Positions 34,736 to 43,934 are shown, counted from the first letter of the stretch. The stretch is DNA of 64,000 nt from Desulfuromonas soudanensis (GCF_001278055.1 NZ_CP010802.1:3782001-3846000); one strand, 5' to 3'. The notes: generated from the sequence alone by a model not told the origin. A program made the numbers and translations.

Positions 34736-36019
34736 GTGACCCCGGCCCCCCTGCCACCCGCCGTAACCCGGTACCTGGAAAAACGCAGGGCTCCCGGCCC
34801 CTGGGATCTGGCGGGGACCCGCCGCAGCGACTTCAGCACTGCGCTTGTGATTCCCGCCCTCGCCGAAGGGGAGAGCCTCCAGGCCACCCTCGGCAGTCTC
34901 GGAGAGAATCCCAGTGCCGAACGGGAACGCACCCTGGTGGTGGTCGTCGTCAATCACCGCCCCGACGCCGCGGCCGAAGACCGACGCGCCAACCTCTCCA
35001 CCCTGCAGCAGCTGGCCGAAGGCCGCGTCCCTTCAGGACTGCAGCTTGCCTGGGTCGATGCCGCGACGCCGGGCTTCGAGCTCCCCCTGCGGGACGGCGG
35101 GGTCGGCCTGGCCCGCAAGATCGGTTTCGACCTCGCCCTGACCCGCCTCGACCACCGCTCCCCCTCGCCGCTTCTCGTCTCCCTCGACGCCGACACCCTG
35201 GTGCGCCCCGACTACCTCTCGTCTCTGCGGCGCCATTTCGCCGCCGCTGCCGAGGGAGCCGCCGTAATCCCCTTCCGCCACCAGCCAGGAGCCTGTGCCG
35301 CCTCCCAGCAGGCCATCGACCGCTACGAGCTCTATCTGCGGCACTACGTCCTCGGGCTCTTCCTCGCCCGCTCCCCCTACGCATTCCACACCCTCGGAAG
35401 CGCCATCGCCTGCCGCGCCGAAGCCTACATGCGAATGGGGGGGATGAACCGGCGGCGCGCCGGGGAGGACTTCTATTTCCTGCAGCAGCTGGCCAAGACC
35501 TGCGGAGTGGCGACCCTTTGCGGCACCCTGGTCCATCCCTCGGCCCGCTCGTCGCGTCGCACCCCCTTCGGCACCGGCCCCAGCATGGCGCGCCTGCTGG
35601 CAGGGGAAGAGGAGGCGGTGCTCTTCTTCCCCCCCGAAACCTTCCGGATTCTCGGCGCCTGGCTCGCCCTGGCGACGGCAGGCCGAAAGACGCCGGGGGA
35701 AGAGCTGCTGGCGGCCGCCGGGGATATCTCCCCCCTCCTGGCCGCCTTCCTCGACGGACTCGGACTGCCGCGCCTCTGGCGGCAGCTGCAGGAACAGCAC
35801 CGCGACCAGGGGCGTTTCGTCGCCGCCTTTCACACCTGGTTCGACGGTCTCAAAACCCTGCAGCTGATCCATCACCTCTGCGCCGCGACGCTGCCGAAGA
35901 CTTCGCCGGAGCGCGCCCTCCCCGCGCTCATGGCCTGGGCCGGCCTGCAGCCGACCACCCGGCTGGACCAGCAGATCGCCCGGCTTCGCAAACGGGAGAT
36001 CCCCGGCGATATTCCCTGA
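34736..36019 (+). CDS. Family 2 glycosyltransferase
   Basis: The 427-residue soluble protein begins at GTG 34736, one base after the miaA stop. A GT-A fold is suggested by STALVIPALAEGESLQATLG, the DXD-like LVSLDADTLVRPDYL, and the acceptor-region MGGMNRRRAGEDFYFLQQL (ED dyad of GT2 enzymes). No transmembrane segments are evident. The donor and acceptor are unknown. Coupling with a tRNA-modification gene is unusual and probably reflects operon history rather than shared chemistry. Confidence 0.82.
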   Translation: MTPAPLPPAVTRYLEKRRAPGPWDLAGTRRSDFSTALVIPALAEGESLQATLGSLGENPSAERERTLVVVVVNHRPDAAAEDRRANLSTLQQLAEGRVPSGLQLAWVDAATPGFELPLRDGGVGLARKIGFDLALTRLDHRSPSPLLVSLDADTLVRPDYLSSLRRHFAAAAEGAAVIPFRHQPGACAASQQAIDRYELYLRHYVLGLFLARSPYAFHTLGSAIACRAEAYMRMGGMNRRRAGEDFYFLQQLAKTCGVATLCGTLVHPSARSSRRTPFGTGPSMARLLAGEEEAVLFFPPETFRILGAWLALATAGRKTPGEELLAAAGDISPLLAAFLDGLGLPRLWRQLQEQHRDQGRFVAAFHTWFDGLKTLQLIHHLCAATLPKTSPERALPALMAWAGLQPTTRLDQQIARLRKREIPGDIP

Positions 36020-36145
36020 AAGCTGGAAGGATTTTGCACTTATGTCTTTCTAATCCGCCAACTTTGCGGTATAAGGGTAAAAATTCCCCAGGACTTAAGT
36101 CCCATGACGGTTCGGCATCCTGCCCTTTCCCGACGGAGAGACCCT

Positions 36146-36517
36146 ATGGATCAAGAACAGACCCCCTCCCCTCCGGCGGCCCAGCGCAAAAACCTGCGGT
36201 CGCCGCTGATCGTTCTCAAGGTCACCCTCGACGACGGAGCCAAGTCCTTCTTCGGTTACAGCAAAAACATCAGTCGCAACGGCATATTCATCGGCACGGT
36301 CAATCCCCGGGAGCCGGGGAGTATATTTCAGGTGGAGATGAACCTGCCGGCCCCCATCGGCCAAACGGTTCAATGCACCTGCGAGGTCGTCTGGAAGCGC
36401 CCCTTTCGCAAGGGCTCCCCCTACGAGCCGGGAATGGGGCTCAAGTTCCTCGATCTCCCCCTCCCCATCGCCGAGGCCATCGACCGCTGGGTCGTGGAAC
36501 AGACCGGCCCGAGTTAA
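36146..36517 (+). CDS. PilZ domain protein, probable c-di-GMP receptor
   Basis: The 123-residue single-domain protein has the c-di-GMP binding pattern: the N-terminal RKNLRSPL (RxxxR) and the NISRNGIFI box ([D/N]xSxxG). A PilZ beta-barrel ending in GMGLKFLDL follows. The start ATG 36146 follows GGAGAG. As a stand-alone PilZ it likely modulates motility, exopolysaccharide or another effector in trans. The 126-bp spacer upstream holds no gene. Confidence 0.9.
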   Translation: MDQEQTPSPPAAQRKNLRSPLIVLKVTLDDGAKSFFGYSKNISRNGIFIGTVNPREPGSIFQVEMNLPAPIGQTVQCTCEVVWKRPFRKGSPYEPGMGLKFLDLPLPIAEAIDRWVVEQTGPS

Positions 36518-36528
36518 AGCCCCCTGCC

Positions 36529-36813
36529 TCAACTTTTTTCCCCAGTTTCCTTCTCCAGCCAGGCGATCGCACCCTGCAGATCCGAGTGCCGGGCCAGCTT
36601 CACCAGCCCGACCACATCCCCCTCGGCCCCGCAGGCAAAGCAACGGAAACGCCCCTGCTTGATGGCCAACTCGGGGTTCCCTTTCCCCAGCGGCTGGCAG
36701 CCGGGACAAAAGTAGTGTTCCCCTTCCTTCTGCAGCCCCAGGTCCGTCGCGACCTTCTCCACCGCATGCCGCGCTGACACTTCCTGGTCCCACTCCTGCC
36801 GCTCTCCGGTCAT
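36529..36813 (-). CDS. CHC2-type zinc finger protein (DNA primase finger-like)
   Basis: The 94-residue protein has the primase-type zinc ribbon: HYFCPGC near the middle and RFRCFACGAEGDVVGLVKL, the same arrangement as the N-terminal finger of DnaG. No polymerase domain follows. It may be a stand-alone nucleic-acid-binding finger, perhaps of mobile-element origin. A perfect AGGAGGT precedes ATG 36813. It is convergent with the PilZ gene, with 11 bp between the stops. The stretch 36814-36956 contains no gene. Confidence 0.82.
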   Translation of the reverse strand: MTGERQEWDQEVSARHAVEKVATDLGLQKEGEHYFCPGCQPLGKGNPELAIKQGRFRCFACGAEGDVVGLVKLARHSDLQGAIAWLEKETGEKS

Positions 36814-36956
36814 GATCACCTCCTTTTGCTTCAGTCTACCCGATCGATTTCCCGGGACAAGTCTTCCATCCGCGTCCCCCGTCCCATAGGAGCGGCGACG
36901 TCCAACTCCCCCCTTTCGGTATCGTTCAGCTCGGCCGGAAAACGGGCGCCGAGATG

Positions 36957-36985
36957 AAAAAAGGGCGCACCAAACCGGTGCGCCC
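36957..36985 (-). terminator. Terminator of cobO
   Basis: GGGCGCACC and GGTGCGCCC arms with a 5-base loop are followed on the minus strand by six T residues, 28 bp after the cobO stop. Confidence 0.92.
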
Positions 36986-37012
36986 TTTGATTTTGCTTCG
37001 ATGGCTTTTGCC

Positions 37013-37594
37013 TCAGTAGTCGATCCCCGGCTGCGGCTCGATCTTGCGACGAAAGGCGTGCTTGATCTCCCGGACTTCGCTGACCGTGTCGGCGATCTCC
37101 ATCACCGCCGGGTCGGCGTCGCGGCCGGTGAGAACCAGGTGGAGTTCGAAGGGGCGGGCGGAAAGCAGAGACAGGACCTGATCGAGATCGAGAAGCCCCA
37201 GCTTCAGAGCGTTGTTGATTTCGTCGAGGATCAGCAGGTCGTAACGCTTCTCCGCCATCCGGGCGCGAACCAGCTCCAGGGCCTTCTGGGCGGCCTCCCG
37301 GTGCTCCTCGAAGCTGAAGGAGTTGCCGCCGAGGCCGACGAACCCCATCCCCGTGGCCAGGAGTTCGATATCGCCTTCAATCTTCTTCACCCCGTCCCAC
37401 TCCCCGGCGTACATGTCCCCCTTCATGAACTGGACGATGCCGACGCGCATGTCGTGGCCGCAGGCGCGCAGGGCCATCCCCAGGGCGGAAGTGGTCTTCC
37501 CCTTGCCGTCGCCGGTGATCACCACCACCAGCCCCTGGCGTTTTTTGGGGTCGAGGTGCCTGACCTTCAATTCCTTTGCCGTTCCTGCCGTCAT
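37013..37594 (-). CDS. cobO: Cob(I)yrinic acid a,c-diamide adenosyltransferase
   Basis: The 193-residue CobA/CobO/BtuR-type ATPase has P-loop ITGDGKGKTTSALGMALRA, the substrate-binding VGIVQFMKG, and DLLILDEINNALKLGLL. It transfers adenosyl from ATP to Co(I) corrinoid to make adenosylcobamide. No cobalamin riboswitch is visible in the 160 bp upstream. It stands alone, with a strong terminator. Confidence 0.95.
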   Translation of the reverse strand: MTAGTAKELKVRHLDPKKRQGLVVVITGDGKGKTTSALGMALRACGHDMRVGIVQFMKGDMYAGEWDGVKKIEGDIELLATGMGFVGLGGNSFSFEEHREAAQKALELVRARMAEKRYDLLILDEINNALKLGLLDLDQVLSLLSARPFELHLVLTGRDADPAVMEIADTVSEVREIKHAFRRKIEPQPGIDY

Positions 37595-37753
37595 CCTGAC
37601 TCTCCTTCCCTGCGGGGATTTTTAATCGCCCCAGTATACACGACTGCCGGCCCGGCGGAAGGGGGTTGACCCTTCTTGACTTGGAGCCTTTTAATGGTTC
37701 AATTTGTCTCACCCGGCGTTTCCGCCGGCGACCCATCGGAAAAGGAGGATACC

Positions 37754-38311
37754 ATGCCGAAACTTTCCCGTCCCCTGATCGTCATCCTGATCACCCTGGC
37801 CGCCTTCCTCGTCGCCAATCTCGGGGCCTGCGAAAAAAAGGAGGCCGCCAAGGCTCCCCCGGCCAAGACCGAAGAGACCGTCGCCCAGGCGGGACCGGCC
37901 TGCCCCGACACCAACGGTCAGGCGGTCCTGCAGTTCATCACCCGCGACAACCCCTACCTCCAGTGGCAGCAGTGGCCGGGCAAGGAGCCCTTCTATGCCG
38001 GGCGTGAGCCGCACGGCGCCCTCCTCACCACCTACGTCTCCCCCCTGGCCTACTACGCCATCGAGGACAAGTCCGGAACGATCCCCGACACGGCGATGAT
38101 CGTCAAGGAAAACTACACCCCCGAAAAGGTTCTCGCCGCCGTCACCGTCATGTACAAACGCCAGGGGTACAATCCCGAAGGAGGGGACTGGTTCTGGCTC
38201 AAGTATACCCCCGACGGCGCCATCGCCGCCGAGGGGAAGGTCGCCGACTGCATCGCCTGTCACGGCCAGAGCAAGGAGAACGACTGGCTCCTGACCGCGC
38301 CGATACGCTGA
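37754..38311 (+). CDS. Cytochrome P460-family c-heme lipoprotein
   Basis: The 185-residue protein has an N-terminal signal ending in a lipobox (VANLGAC). A short Lys/Ala-rich linker leads to a cytochrome P460-like domain with GDWFWLKYTPDG followed by the single heme-binding motif CIACHG close to the C-terminus. AAAGGAGG precedes ATG 37754. The mature protein should be anchored in the periplasm. P460 family members oxidise small N compounds or detoxify NO; here the substrate is unknown. TTGACT at 37676-37681 may belong to a -35 box. Confidence 0.85.
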   Translation: MPKLSRPLIVILITLAAFLVANLGACEKKEAAKAPPAKTEETVAQAGPACPDTNGQAVLQFITRDNPYLQWQQWPGKEPFYAGREPHGALLTTYVSPLAYYAIEDKSGTIPDTAMIVKENYTPEKVLAAVTVMYKRQGYNPEGGDWFWLKYTPDGAIAAEGKVADCIACHGQSKENDWLLTAPIR

Positions 38312-38340
38312 ATGGCCTCCTTTTTTTCCCGACCCCGCTT

Positions 38341-39336
38341 TCAGGGGAGAGTTCCTTTGATGGCATGATAATGGCGGATCGTCTCCTCGATGATCTGCTG
38401 CACCGAGGGTATGTCGTCGATGAGCCCGGCGCACTGCCCCGCCGAAAAGACCGTCTTGTAGGTGGCCCGGGAGCTGCCCGCTCCGAACAACACCCGGGTG
38501 GCGCGGATGCGGGCCAGGGAGCGTCGGGCGGTGCGGCTGCCGGAGAGGATCCTCTCGACAAGGGACGGCTCAAGACCCAGCGCGTCGAGCGCCGGGGTGC
38601 GGATGAAATTGCCGGGGTAGCCGTCGACCCGATCGGTGTTGACGATGTCGTGGCAGCCGGCGGCGACCACCGCCGCCTTGTAGGTCGAGGTCACCTCCGC
38701 CTCGCAGCTGGCAATGAAACGGGTCCCCATGTAGGCTGCCGAAGCGCCCAGGCAGAGAGCCGCGGCGAGACCGGCGCCGTCGACGATCCCCCCGGCGGCC
38801 ACCACCGGCAGGGGGAAATGACGGGCCAGAAGGGGGATGAGGGCAAAGGGCGTCAGGGTCCCGGCGTGCCCGCCGGCGCCGTAGCTCACCGCCACCAGGC
38901 CGTCGGCCCCGAGGTCCGCCACCTTGCGGGCATGGTCGAGCCCCACGACGTCGCAGTAGACGCGGCATTTCCCCTGATGAGCGAGGCGAATCGCCTCCCC
39001 GGGGTGCCCCAGGGACGTGATGATCAGGGGAATTTCTTCCTCCAGAGCCAGCTCGAGGTGGCGGTAACGATCGCGATTGCTCTTCTGCATGATGATGTTG
39101 ATGGCAAAGGGGGCGGCACTCTCCTCCCGGATCTGGCGGATCGCCTCGCGGATACGCTCCAGAGGGCGATAGTTGAGGGCGGGAAAGGCTCCCATCCCTC
39201 CGGCATTGCCGGCGCGGATCACCAGGGATGCCGAACTCACCAGAAACATCGGTGCGCAAATAATGGGGTAGGCAAGGCCGAACTGGCCTGTGAAGGGAGT
39301 GACCACCGGCGGTGGCGGAGCAGCGGGACTGGGCAT
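38341..39336 (-). CDS. NAD(P)H-dependent flavin oxidoreductase / nitronate monooxygenase family
   Basis: The 331-residue TIM barrel has YPIICAPMFLVSSASLVI (FMN site), the glycine-rich VAAGGIVDGAGLAAAL and AYMGTRFIASCEAEV. It belongs to the NMO/YrpB/FabK group. GGAGG lies 8 bases before ATG 39336. Catalytic His of class I nitronate monooxygenases is not obvious (the VSYGAGGHAGT loop is present), so it could oxidise nitronates or act as a general enoyl or quinone reductase. It converges with the P460 gene. Confidence 0.85.
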   Translation of the reverse strand: MPSPAAPPPPVVTPFTGQFGLAYPIICAPMFLVSSASLVIRAGNAGGMGAFPALNYRPLERIREAIRQIREESAAPFAINIIMQKSNRDRYRHLELALEEEIPLIITSLGHPGEAIRLAHQGKCRVYCDVVGLDHARKVADLGADGLVAVSYGAGGHAGTLTPFALIPLLARHFPLPVVAAGGIVDGAGLAAALCLGASAAYMGTRFIASCEAEVTSTYKAAVVAAGCHDIVNTDRVDGYPGNFIRTPALDALGLEPSLVERILSGSRTARRSLARIRATRVLFGAGSSRATYKTVFSAGQCAGLIDDIPSVQQIIEETIRHYHAIKGTLP

Positions 39337-39483
39337 CGGCAAAGCCTCCGGGATAGGCGGCGTGCCTGGCGAAAAAAATTTCGCCAGGTTTTTCTATTTC
39401 AAGTCTCGGCCATCCTCCTCCCTTGTCAAGCCGGAGGGTTCCGGCAGACCGACGGCGGATATACTTCCCCGGGAAAATCCCCC

Positions 39484-39515
39484 TTGACAATGAATTGAAG
39501 CTCGTTGTATATAAT
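39484..39515 (+). promoter_or_regulatory. Sigma-70 promoter of tRNA-Asn
   Basis: TTGACA at 39484-39489 and TATATAAT at 39508-39515 give a near-consensus promoter (spacer 18 to TATATA), about 48 bp before the tRNA. Confidence 0.75.
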
Positions 39516-39562
39516 CAACTCGTTTCGACCGGGTCTCTTCACCGCGAGGACGAGAACACCAT

Positions 39563-39638
<76 letters not shown>

Positions 39639-39646
39639 AAAATCAG

Positions 39647-39684
39647 AAGGCCGATTTCCTCAAGGAAATCGGCCTTTTTGTTTT
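39647..39684 (+). terminator. Terminator of tRNA-Asn
   Basis: A perfect 14-bp stem (AAGGCCGATTTCCT and complement) with a 2-base loop is followed by TTTTTGTTTTTT, nine bases after the tRNA. Confidence 0.95.
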
Positions 39685-39737
39685 TTCCCTCCGGATCTCC
39701 AGAAACCCTTTGACACACCTCTTAATCGGCTACTCAA

Positions 39738-40097
39738 TCAGAAGGCCGGGAGTTTTTTGGTTTCTTCCAGCCGTAAACCGTAGGATTGGTCTCCGACGAT
39801 GGCCGTCGTTTTCACGGCGGCCTTGATGACAATCGTTTCACCCATGGCCGGGAGGGTGCTTTCGGTAAAAACCGCGATCTCTCCGGTTTCATCCCGGAGC
39901 GTGTAAATCTTGATTTCAAGAAAGGGCAACTTGTTGAGATTGGTCACCGTCCCCCTGACCCTGATCTCTTTCCCCTCAAAGCGCCCCGGGCTACGATTGA
40001 TCTCCCCGATAGGGGTGTAGCCGAAGGGCATGTAGTCACACCCTGCTAATAGAAATAAAATGCCGATAATAATTATCACCTGTCGGGACGTCTGCAT
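39738..40097 (-). CDS. Small lipoprotein with OB-fold-like domain
   Basis: The 119-residue protein has a signal peptide ending in a lipobox (ILFLLAGC). The mature part (GRFEGKEIRVRGTVTNLNKL onward) resembles the small beta-barrel (OB) lipoproteins that bind nucleic acid or oligosaccharide at the envelope. TGGAG lies six bases before ATG 40097; an ATG four codons earlier overlaps this site. The role is unknown. The next 217 bp (40098-40314) contain only spurious frames. Confidence 0.75.
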   Translation of the reverse strand: MQTSRQVIIIIGILFLLAGCDYMPFGYTPIGEINRSPGRFEGKEIRVRGTVTNLNKLPFLEIKIYTLRDETGEIAVFTESTLPAMGETIVIKAAVKTTAIVGDQSYGLRLEETKKLPAF

Positions 40098-40314
40098 ATC
40101 GATCTCCATTGGGGCGGGAAGTCACCCTTCCCTGGCGAGCGCGATCGAGGCGACCGTAAAGGAAGGCATTTTGCTGAAGTTGGGGAATCACCGAAGACTT
40201 TGACGTCCGGAAGGAAACTATTTTTCTCTTCTGACACTGATCCGCAAAGAATGCACGACTCGGGCCAAGGGCTTCACAACGCCTCTGCCTTGCGACCGGA
40301 ATCAGCAAAACCTG

Positions 40315-40521
40315 TCACCGACGCTCCTTTTTTGCGAATATGAGCGTTGCGAGGACCCCCAGGGCAAAACCGATGACCGTGGTGGTGAGAAGGAGGACCC
40401 AGCGCGAGAGGGTGAAGGACCAGAAAAGGATCCGGGTCTCCACCGGCTGGCTGTTCTGCAAAAGGACGAACATGACGAGCAAAATCAAGGTCGTGGCGAG
40501 ACCCATTTTGGCTTTGACCAT
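40315..40521 (-). CDS. LapA/DUF1049 family inner-membrane protein
   Basis: The 68-residue protein has two transmembrane helices (about 5-23 and 40-62). The DUF1049/LapA pattern LLQNSQPVETRILFW lies between them, and the cytoplasmic tail is basic (KKERR). GGGAGG precedes ATG 40521. Longer frames upstream of it overlap the divergent gene and are artefacts. Homologs take part in lipopolysaccharide control. Confidence 0.85.
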   Translation of the reverse strand: MVKAKMGLATTLILLVMFVLLQNSQPVETRILFWSFTLSRWVLLLTTTVIGFALGVLATLIFAKKERR

Positions 40522-40708
40522 TCTTCCCTCCCCGAGACCGACCTTCCGTCTTCTCCCTCTTGATCCCCTGTAAGGGGGGTACTCCGGTTCAATTGTCCCG
40601 TCCTTTCCCCCCTTGTCAAGGAAGAGGGCAGGAACCCCTGTCCCTTCCAGGCGCAGCCATGTTATAGTTTCGCCCTCCTCCAACCATCGATCCCAGAGGT
40701 TTTCAACC

Positions 40709-41413
40709 ATGGCCCAGCCCTGGAAAATCATTGAAAGCGTTCCCACCGACGAGGGGATTCTCGAGCTGCGCCAGCGCGGCGCCAGGGATTTTCTCATCAC
40801 CGTCGACTCCCTGGTCCTGATGAACAGCATGGCCAACCGCTCCGAGATCGTCCTCGGCGAGCTCGGCTGCCGCCACCTCGCCAACCATCCGGCTCCCCGG
40901 GTGCTGGTCGGCGGACTCGGTATGGGCTGCACGCTGCGGGCGGTCCTCGACTCCCTCCCACCCTCCGCCGAGGTGGTGGTGGCCGAACTCAACCCGGTGG
41001 TGGTCGCCTGGTGCCGCGGTCCCCTCGCCCCTCTCACCGACGGCGCCGTCGATGATCCCCGCGTCACCGTGGAGATCGGCGATGTCGCCGCATTGGTCCG
41101 CCGCACCGCCGACGACTCCTCCCTGCCGCGCTTCGACGCCGTGGTCTTCGACCTCTACAAGGGGCCGCATTTCCGCACCGACAGACGGGACGACCCCCTC
41201 TACGGCAGCCGCGCCATCGCCCGGGTGCGCGCCGCCCTCAAACCGGGGGGGGTCTTCACCATCTGGGGGGAGAACTACGATGAGGGGTTCGACAAGCGCC
41301 TCCAGGACGCCGGATTTTCCACCAGCAGCCAGCGCCCGGGGCGCGGCGGCTACCGCCACGTGGTCTTTGTCGCCAGCCTGAAGGGGAGCCCCGGCAAACC
41401 CTCCGGACGTTGA
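40709..41413 (+). CDS. Spermidine synthase-like SAM-fold protein
   Basis: The 234-residue protein has the aminopropyl/methyltransferase Rossmann fold, with VLVGGLGMGCTLRAVLDSL (glycine-rich loop), AELNPVVVAW (acidic residue after beta-2) and FDAVVFDLYKGP (active-site Asp region). The usual DxDP/polyamine-site of true SpeE is replaced, so its acceptor is unclear. AGAGGT lies before ATG 40709. It is divergent from the LapA-like gene and followed by a strong terminator. Confidence 0.82.
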   Translation: MAQPWKIIESVPTDEGILELRQRGARDFLITVDSLVLMNSMANRSEIVLGELGCRHLANHPAPRVLVGGLGMGCTLRAVLDSLPPSAEVVVAELNPVVVAWCRGPLAPLTDGAVDDPRVTVEIGDVAALVRRTADDSSLPRFDAVVFDLYKGPHFRTDRRDDPLYGSRAIARVRAALKPGGVFTIWGENYDEGFDKRLQDAGFSTSSQRPGRGGYRHVVFVASLKGSPGKPSGR

Positions 41414-41477
41414 GGGGGATCGGGACCCGGGGGAGGGGCAACGTCGATCCCTTCCCCTTTGAAAATCGACCAGAAAA

Positions 41478-41518
41478 AAGGACAGTCTCTCCGGGGGAGA
41501 AACTGTCCTTTTTTTTCT
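41478..41518 (+). terminator. Terminator after the spermidine synthase-like gene
   Basis: AAGGACAGT and ACTGTCCTT arms (with further CTCC/GGAG pairing inside) are followed by eight T residues. A-tracts on the other side may let it serve the convergent prc gene too. Confidence 0.92.
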
Positions 41519-41581
41519 GTCGGACCGCTAAGGGCGCCGTGGGGCGATCGCCACCCCGCCCGCAACAGGCCGGCGTCCGTC

Positions 41582-43732
41582 TCAGCGCTGGCCGGCGACG
41601 GCCGATCCGGAACGGGGGGTCTGCATGTCGTCGAGAACCGATTGCGCCTCGAGAACGTAGGGATCCTCGGCCAGTTCGTCGATCCAGGCATCGGCGGAGT
41701 CGACAGTGCTCTCCTCCTTGTCGCCTGCCGCCGGGACGGCGCCATGGGGAGAGACGAGCCCTTTCCCCTCGGACTCGAGGCGGCGGGCCTCCTCGCGTTC
41801 GCGGCGCAGATCGTCGATCTGCAGGGACTGCTGACTCTGGTCCATGCGCTCCTTGGCGACCCGGGCTTCCTCGCTGATGGCTGAAAACTCCTTGTCGGCG
41901 GATACCCGGGCGGCGCTGCCGGCGCGCAACTCCTCGATGGTGGCCCCGATCTTCGGCCAGCGGCTGTAGTTCGTCCCTTCGACCTTGTCCCAGGGGAGGG
42001 AGTAGTCGATGTACTGCTCGCCGCTTTTGAGGTGCTTGAGGCGGTCGGGGAGGACGATGTCGGGGACGACGCCGCGGTACTGGGTCGAGTCGCCGCTGAC
42101 CCGGTAGAACTTCTGGATCGTCACCTTGAGGGCGCCGAGGGGCTTGTATTTGTCCATGTTGCGGAAGGGGACCATCCGGTCGAGGTCGATGACCGCCTGC
42201 ACCGTCCCCTTGCCGTGGGTGTGATCGCCGCCGAGGACGAGGGCCCGGCCGTAGTCCTGCAGGGCTCCGGCGAGGATCTCCGAGGCCGAGGCGCTGAACT
42301 GGTTGACCAGGACGACCAGCGGCCCCGAATAGGAGATGGAGGGGTCCTCGTCGGCGAGGACCTTCATCTCGCCGTAGCTGCTGCGCACCTGGACCACCGG
42401 CCCTTCCTTGATGAAGAGCCCGGCGATGGAGACGGCGTCGGTGAGAGCGCCGCCACCGTTGTTGCGCAGATCGACGATCAGGCCGTCGATCTTTTGCCCG
42501 GCGAGTTTTTCCAGTTCCCGGCGCATGTCGTCCGTGGAGTTGCGGCCGGTGCCGCCGTGGCCGCTGTCCTGGAAATCCCGGTAGAAGGAGGGGATCCGGA
42601 TGTACCCGAGCGTCTTCCCCTTGGGATCGGTAAGGGTCGTCGACTTGACGAAGGTCTCGTCGATCTGCACCACGTCGCGGATGATGGGAATCACCAGGCG
42701 GGTGCCGTCGGGCTTCTTCACCGTGAGCCGGACTTCCGAATCCTTGGGGCCGCGGATGAGAGTGACGGCGTCGCGCAGTCGGGTGTCGGTGACGTCCACC
42801 GGTTCCTCGGTCCCTTGCGCGACCTGAAGGATCAGATCCTCGGCGTGGAGCTGTCCCTGGCGGGCGGCGGCGCTGCCGGGGATGACCCGGACCACCTTGA
42901 TGTAGCCGTCCTCCTCCTGCAGCGTGGCGCCGATCCCTTCCAGCGACCCCTTCATGCTGATGTCGAAGTCTTCCTTCTCCGTCGGCGGCAGGTAATTGGT
43001 ATGGGGATCATACGCGCGGGTGACGGCGTTGAAGTAGCGATCGAGGTGGTCCTGCTCCGTCTCCCTCTCCAGGCGGTCGAGGAATTCGAGCTGATTCTTC
43101 AGAACCTTTTCTTTGGCCTTTTTCCGCAGTTCGGCAACGCTCGGCGCCTTTTCTCCCTCCTTGGGGACCTCGTCCTCCTGCAGGCTGAGAAACCGGCTGA
43201 TGAACTGGTACTTGAGGGTCTTGCGCCAGCGCTCTTTGAGCTCGGCGTCATTGGCGCAGAATTCGATCTTCTCCGGGTCGGTTTCCAGGGTCTCGGCCTT
43301 GGCGAAATCGAAATCGCCGGCCAGAAGTTCTTCGACCAGGGTGCGGACGACGGCGATGCGCCGGGCCATGATTTCGGCGCCGACCCGGGGGAGCTCGATG
43401 GTCCCCTTGCTGATTTCATCATCGATTTTTTTCGCGTATCCCTGGAGACGGACCACGTCCTTCTGCAGCAGAAATCGCTTCTGCCCGTCGAGCTGATTAA
43501 GATAGAGGCCGAAGGCCGCCTGCGACAGATCGTCGTCGAGAGCCTTGTGGCTGTAGTGATGCCGGGTGAGCTGCTCCTTGAGGACGTAGCCGAGAAGCTT
43601 GGCGCGGCTGGCGTCGTAGGCGTCCGGGGTCGCGAGACCGCTGGCGGCGCCGATGGAGAGGAGCAGAGCCAGCAAAAGGGCGGGAAGCCACAGGGATTTG
43701 AGGCGGAACGGTTTCAGGCGAAACAGGGACAT
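41582..43732 (-). CDS. prc: Carboxy-terminal processing (tail-specific) protease
   Basis: The 716-residue S41 protease has a signal peptide or anchor (LWLPALLLALLLSIG), a long N-terminal helical domain and a PDZ domain (GIGATLQEEDGYIKVVRVI). The catalytic core carries the nucleophile in LVNQFSASASEILAGAL and the general-base Lys in HTHGKGTVQAV. A DUF3340-type C-terminal domain completes the Prc/Tsp architecture. It acts in the periplasm on envelope and peptidoglycan-enzyme substrates. I use ATG 43732; the frame extends 79 codons upstream without features. Confidence 0.93.
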   Translation of the reverse strand: MSLFRLKPFRLKSLWLPALLLALLLSIGAASGLATPDAYDASRAKLLGYVLKEQLTRHHYSHKALDDDLSQAAFGLYLNQLDGQKRFLLQKDVVRLQGYAKKIDDEISKGTIELPRVGAEIMARRIAVVRTLVEELLAGDFDFAKAETLETDPEKIEFCANDAELKERWRKTLKYQFISRFLSLQEDEVPKEGEKAPSVAELRKKAKEKVLKNQLEFLDRLERETEQDHLDRYFNAVTRAYDPHTNYLPPTEKEDFDISMKGSLEGIGATLQEEDGYIKVVRVIPGSAAARQGQLHAEDLILQVAQGTEEPVDVTDTRLRDAVTLIRGPKDSEVRLTVKKPDGTRLVIPIIRDVVQIDETFVKSTTLTDPKGKTLGYIRIPSFYRDFQDSGHGGTGRNSTDDMRRELEKLAGQKIDGLIVDLRNNGGGALTDAVSIAGLFIKEGPVVQVRSSYGEMKVLADEDPSISYSGPLVVLVNQFSASASEILAGALQDYGRALVLGGDHTHGKGTVQAVIDLDRMVPFRNMDKYKPLGALKVTIQKFYRVSGDSTQYRGVVPDIVLPDRLKHLKSGEQYIDYSLPWDKVEGTNYSRWPKIGATIEELRAGSAARVSADKEFSAISEEARVAKERMDQSQQSLQIDDLRREREEARRLESEGKGLVSPHGAVPAAGDKEESTVDSADAWIDELAEDPYVLEAQSVLDDMQTPRSGSAVAGQR

Positions 43733-43934
43733 GGCGGCTGTCGTCGGGGCGCAGGGGAGACAAAATCCCCCGGGCGCACCCGCGCTCTCCTTCGGTTGGG
43801 GAGCGCCGGAATGGCGCAACGCTTTGAAATATACCACAATCGGAACAGTGCAGGCAATATGACCCTGCCGGAACCGGTCTTCTCCGGAGAGAAGGGACGA
43901 ATCCGGCAGAGGGGCCGCGGAATCGATCCGTCGC

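Noticed and set aside
37595-37753. Cobalamin riboswitch upstream of cobO
   Set aside because: None of the conserved B12-box sequence is visible, and the space to the divergent cytochrome gene is too short.
40036-40308. 90-codon minus-strand frame
   Set aside because: It overlaps the start of the OB-fold lipoprotein gene in another frame and has no ribosome site or domain.
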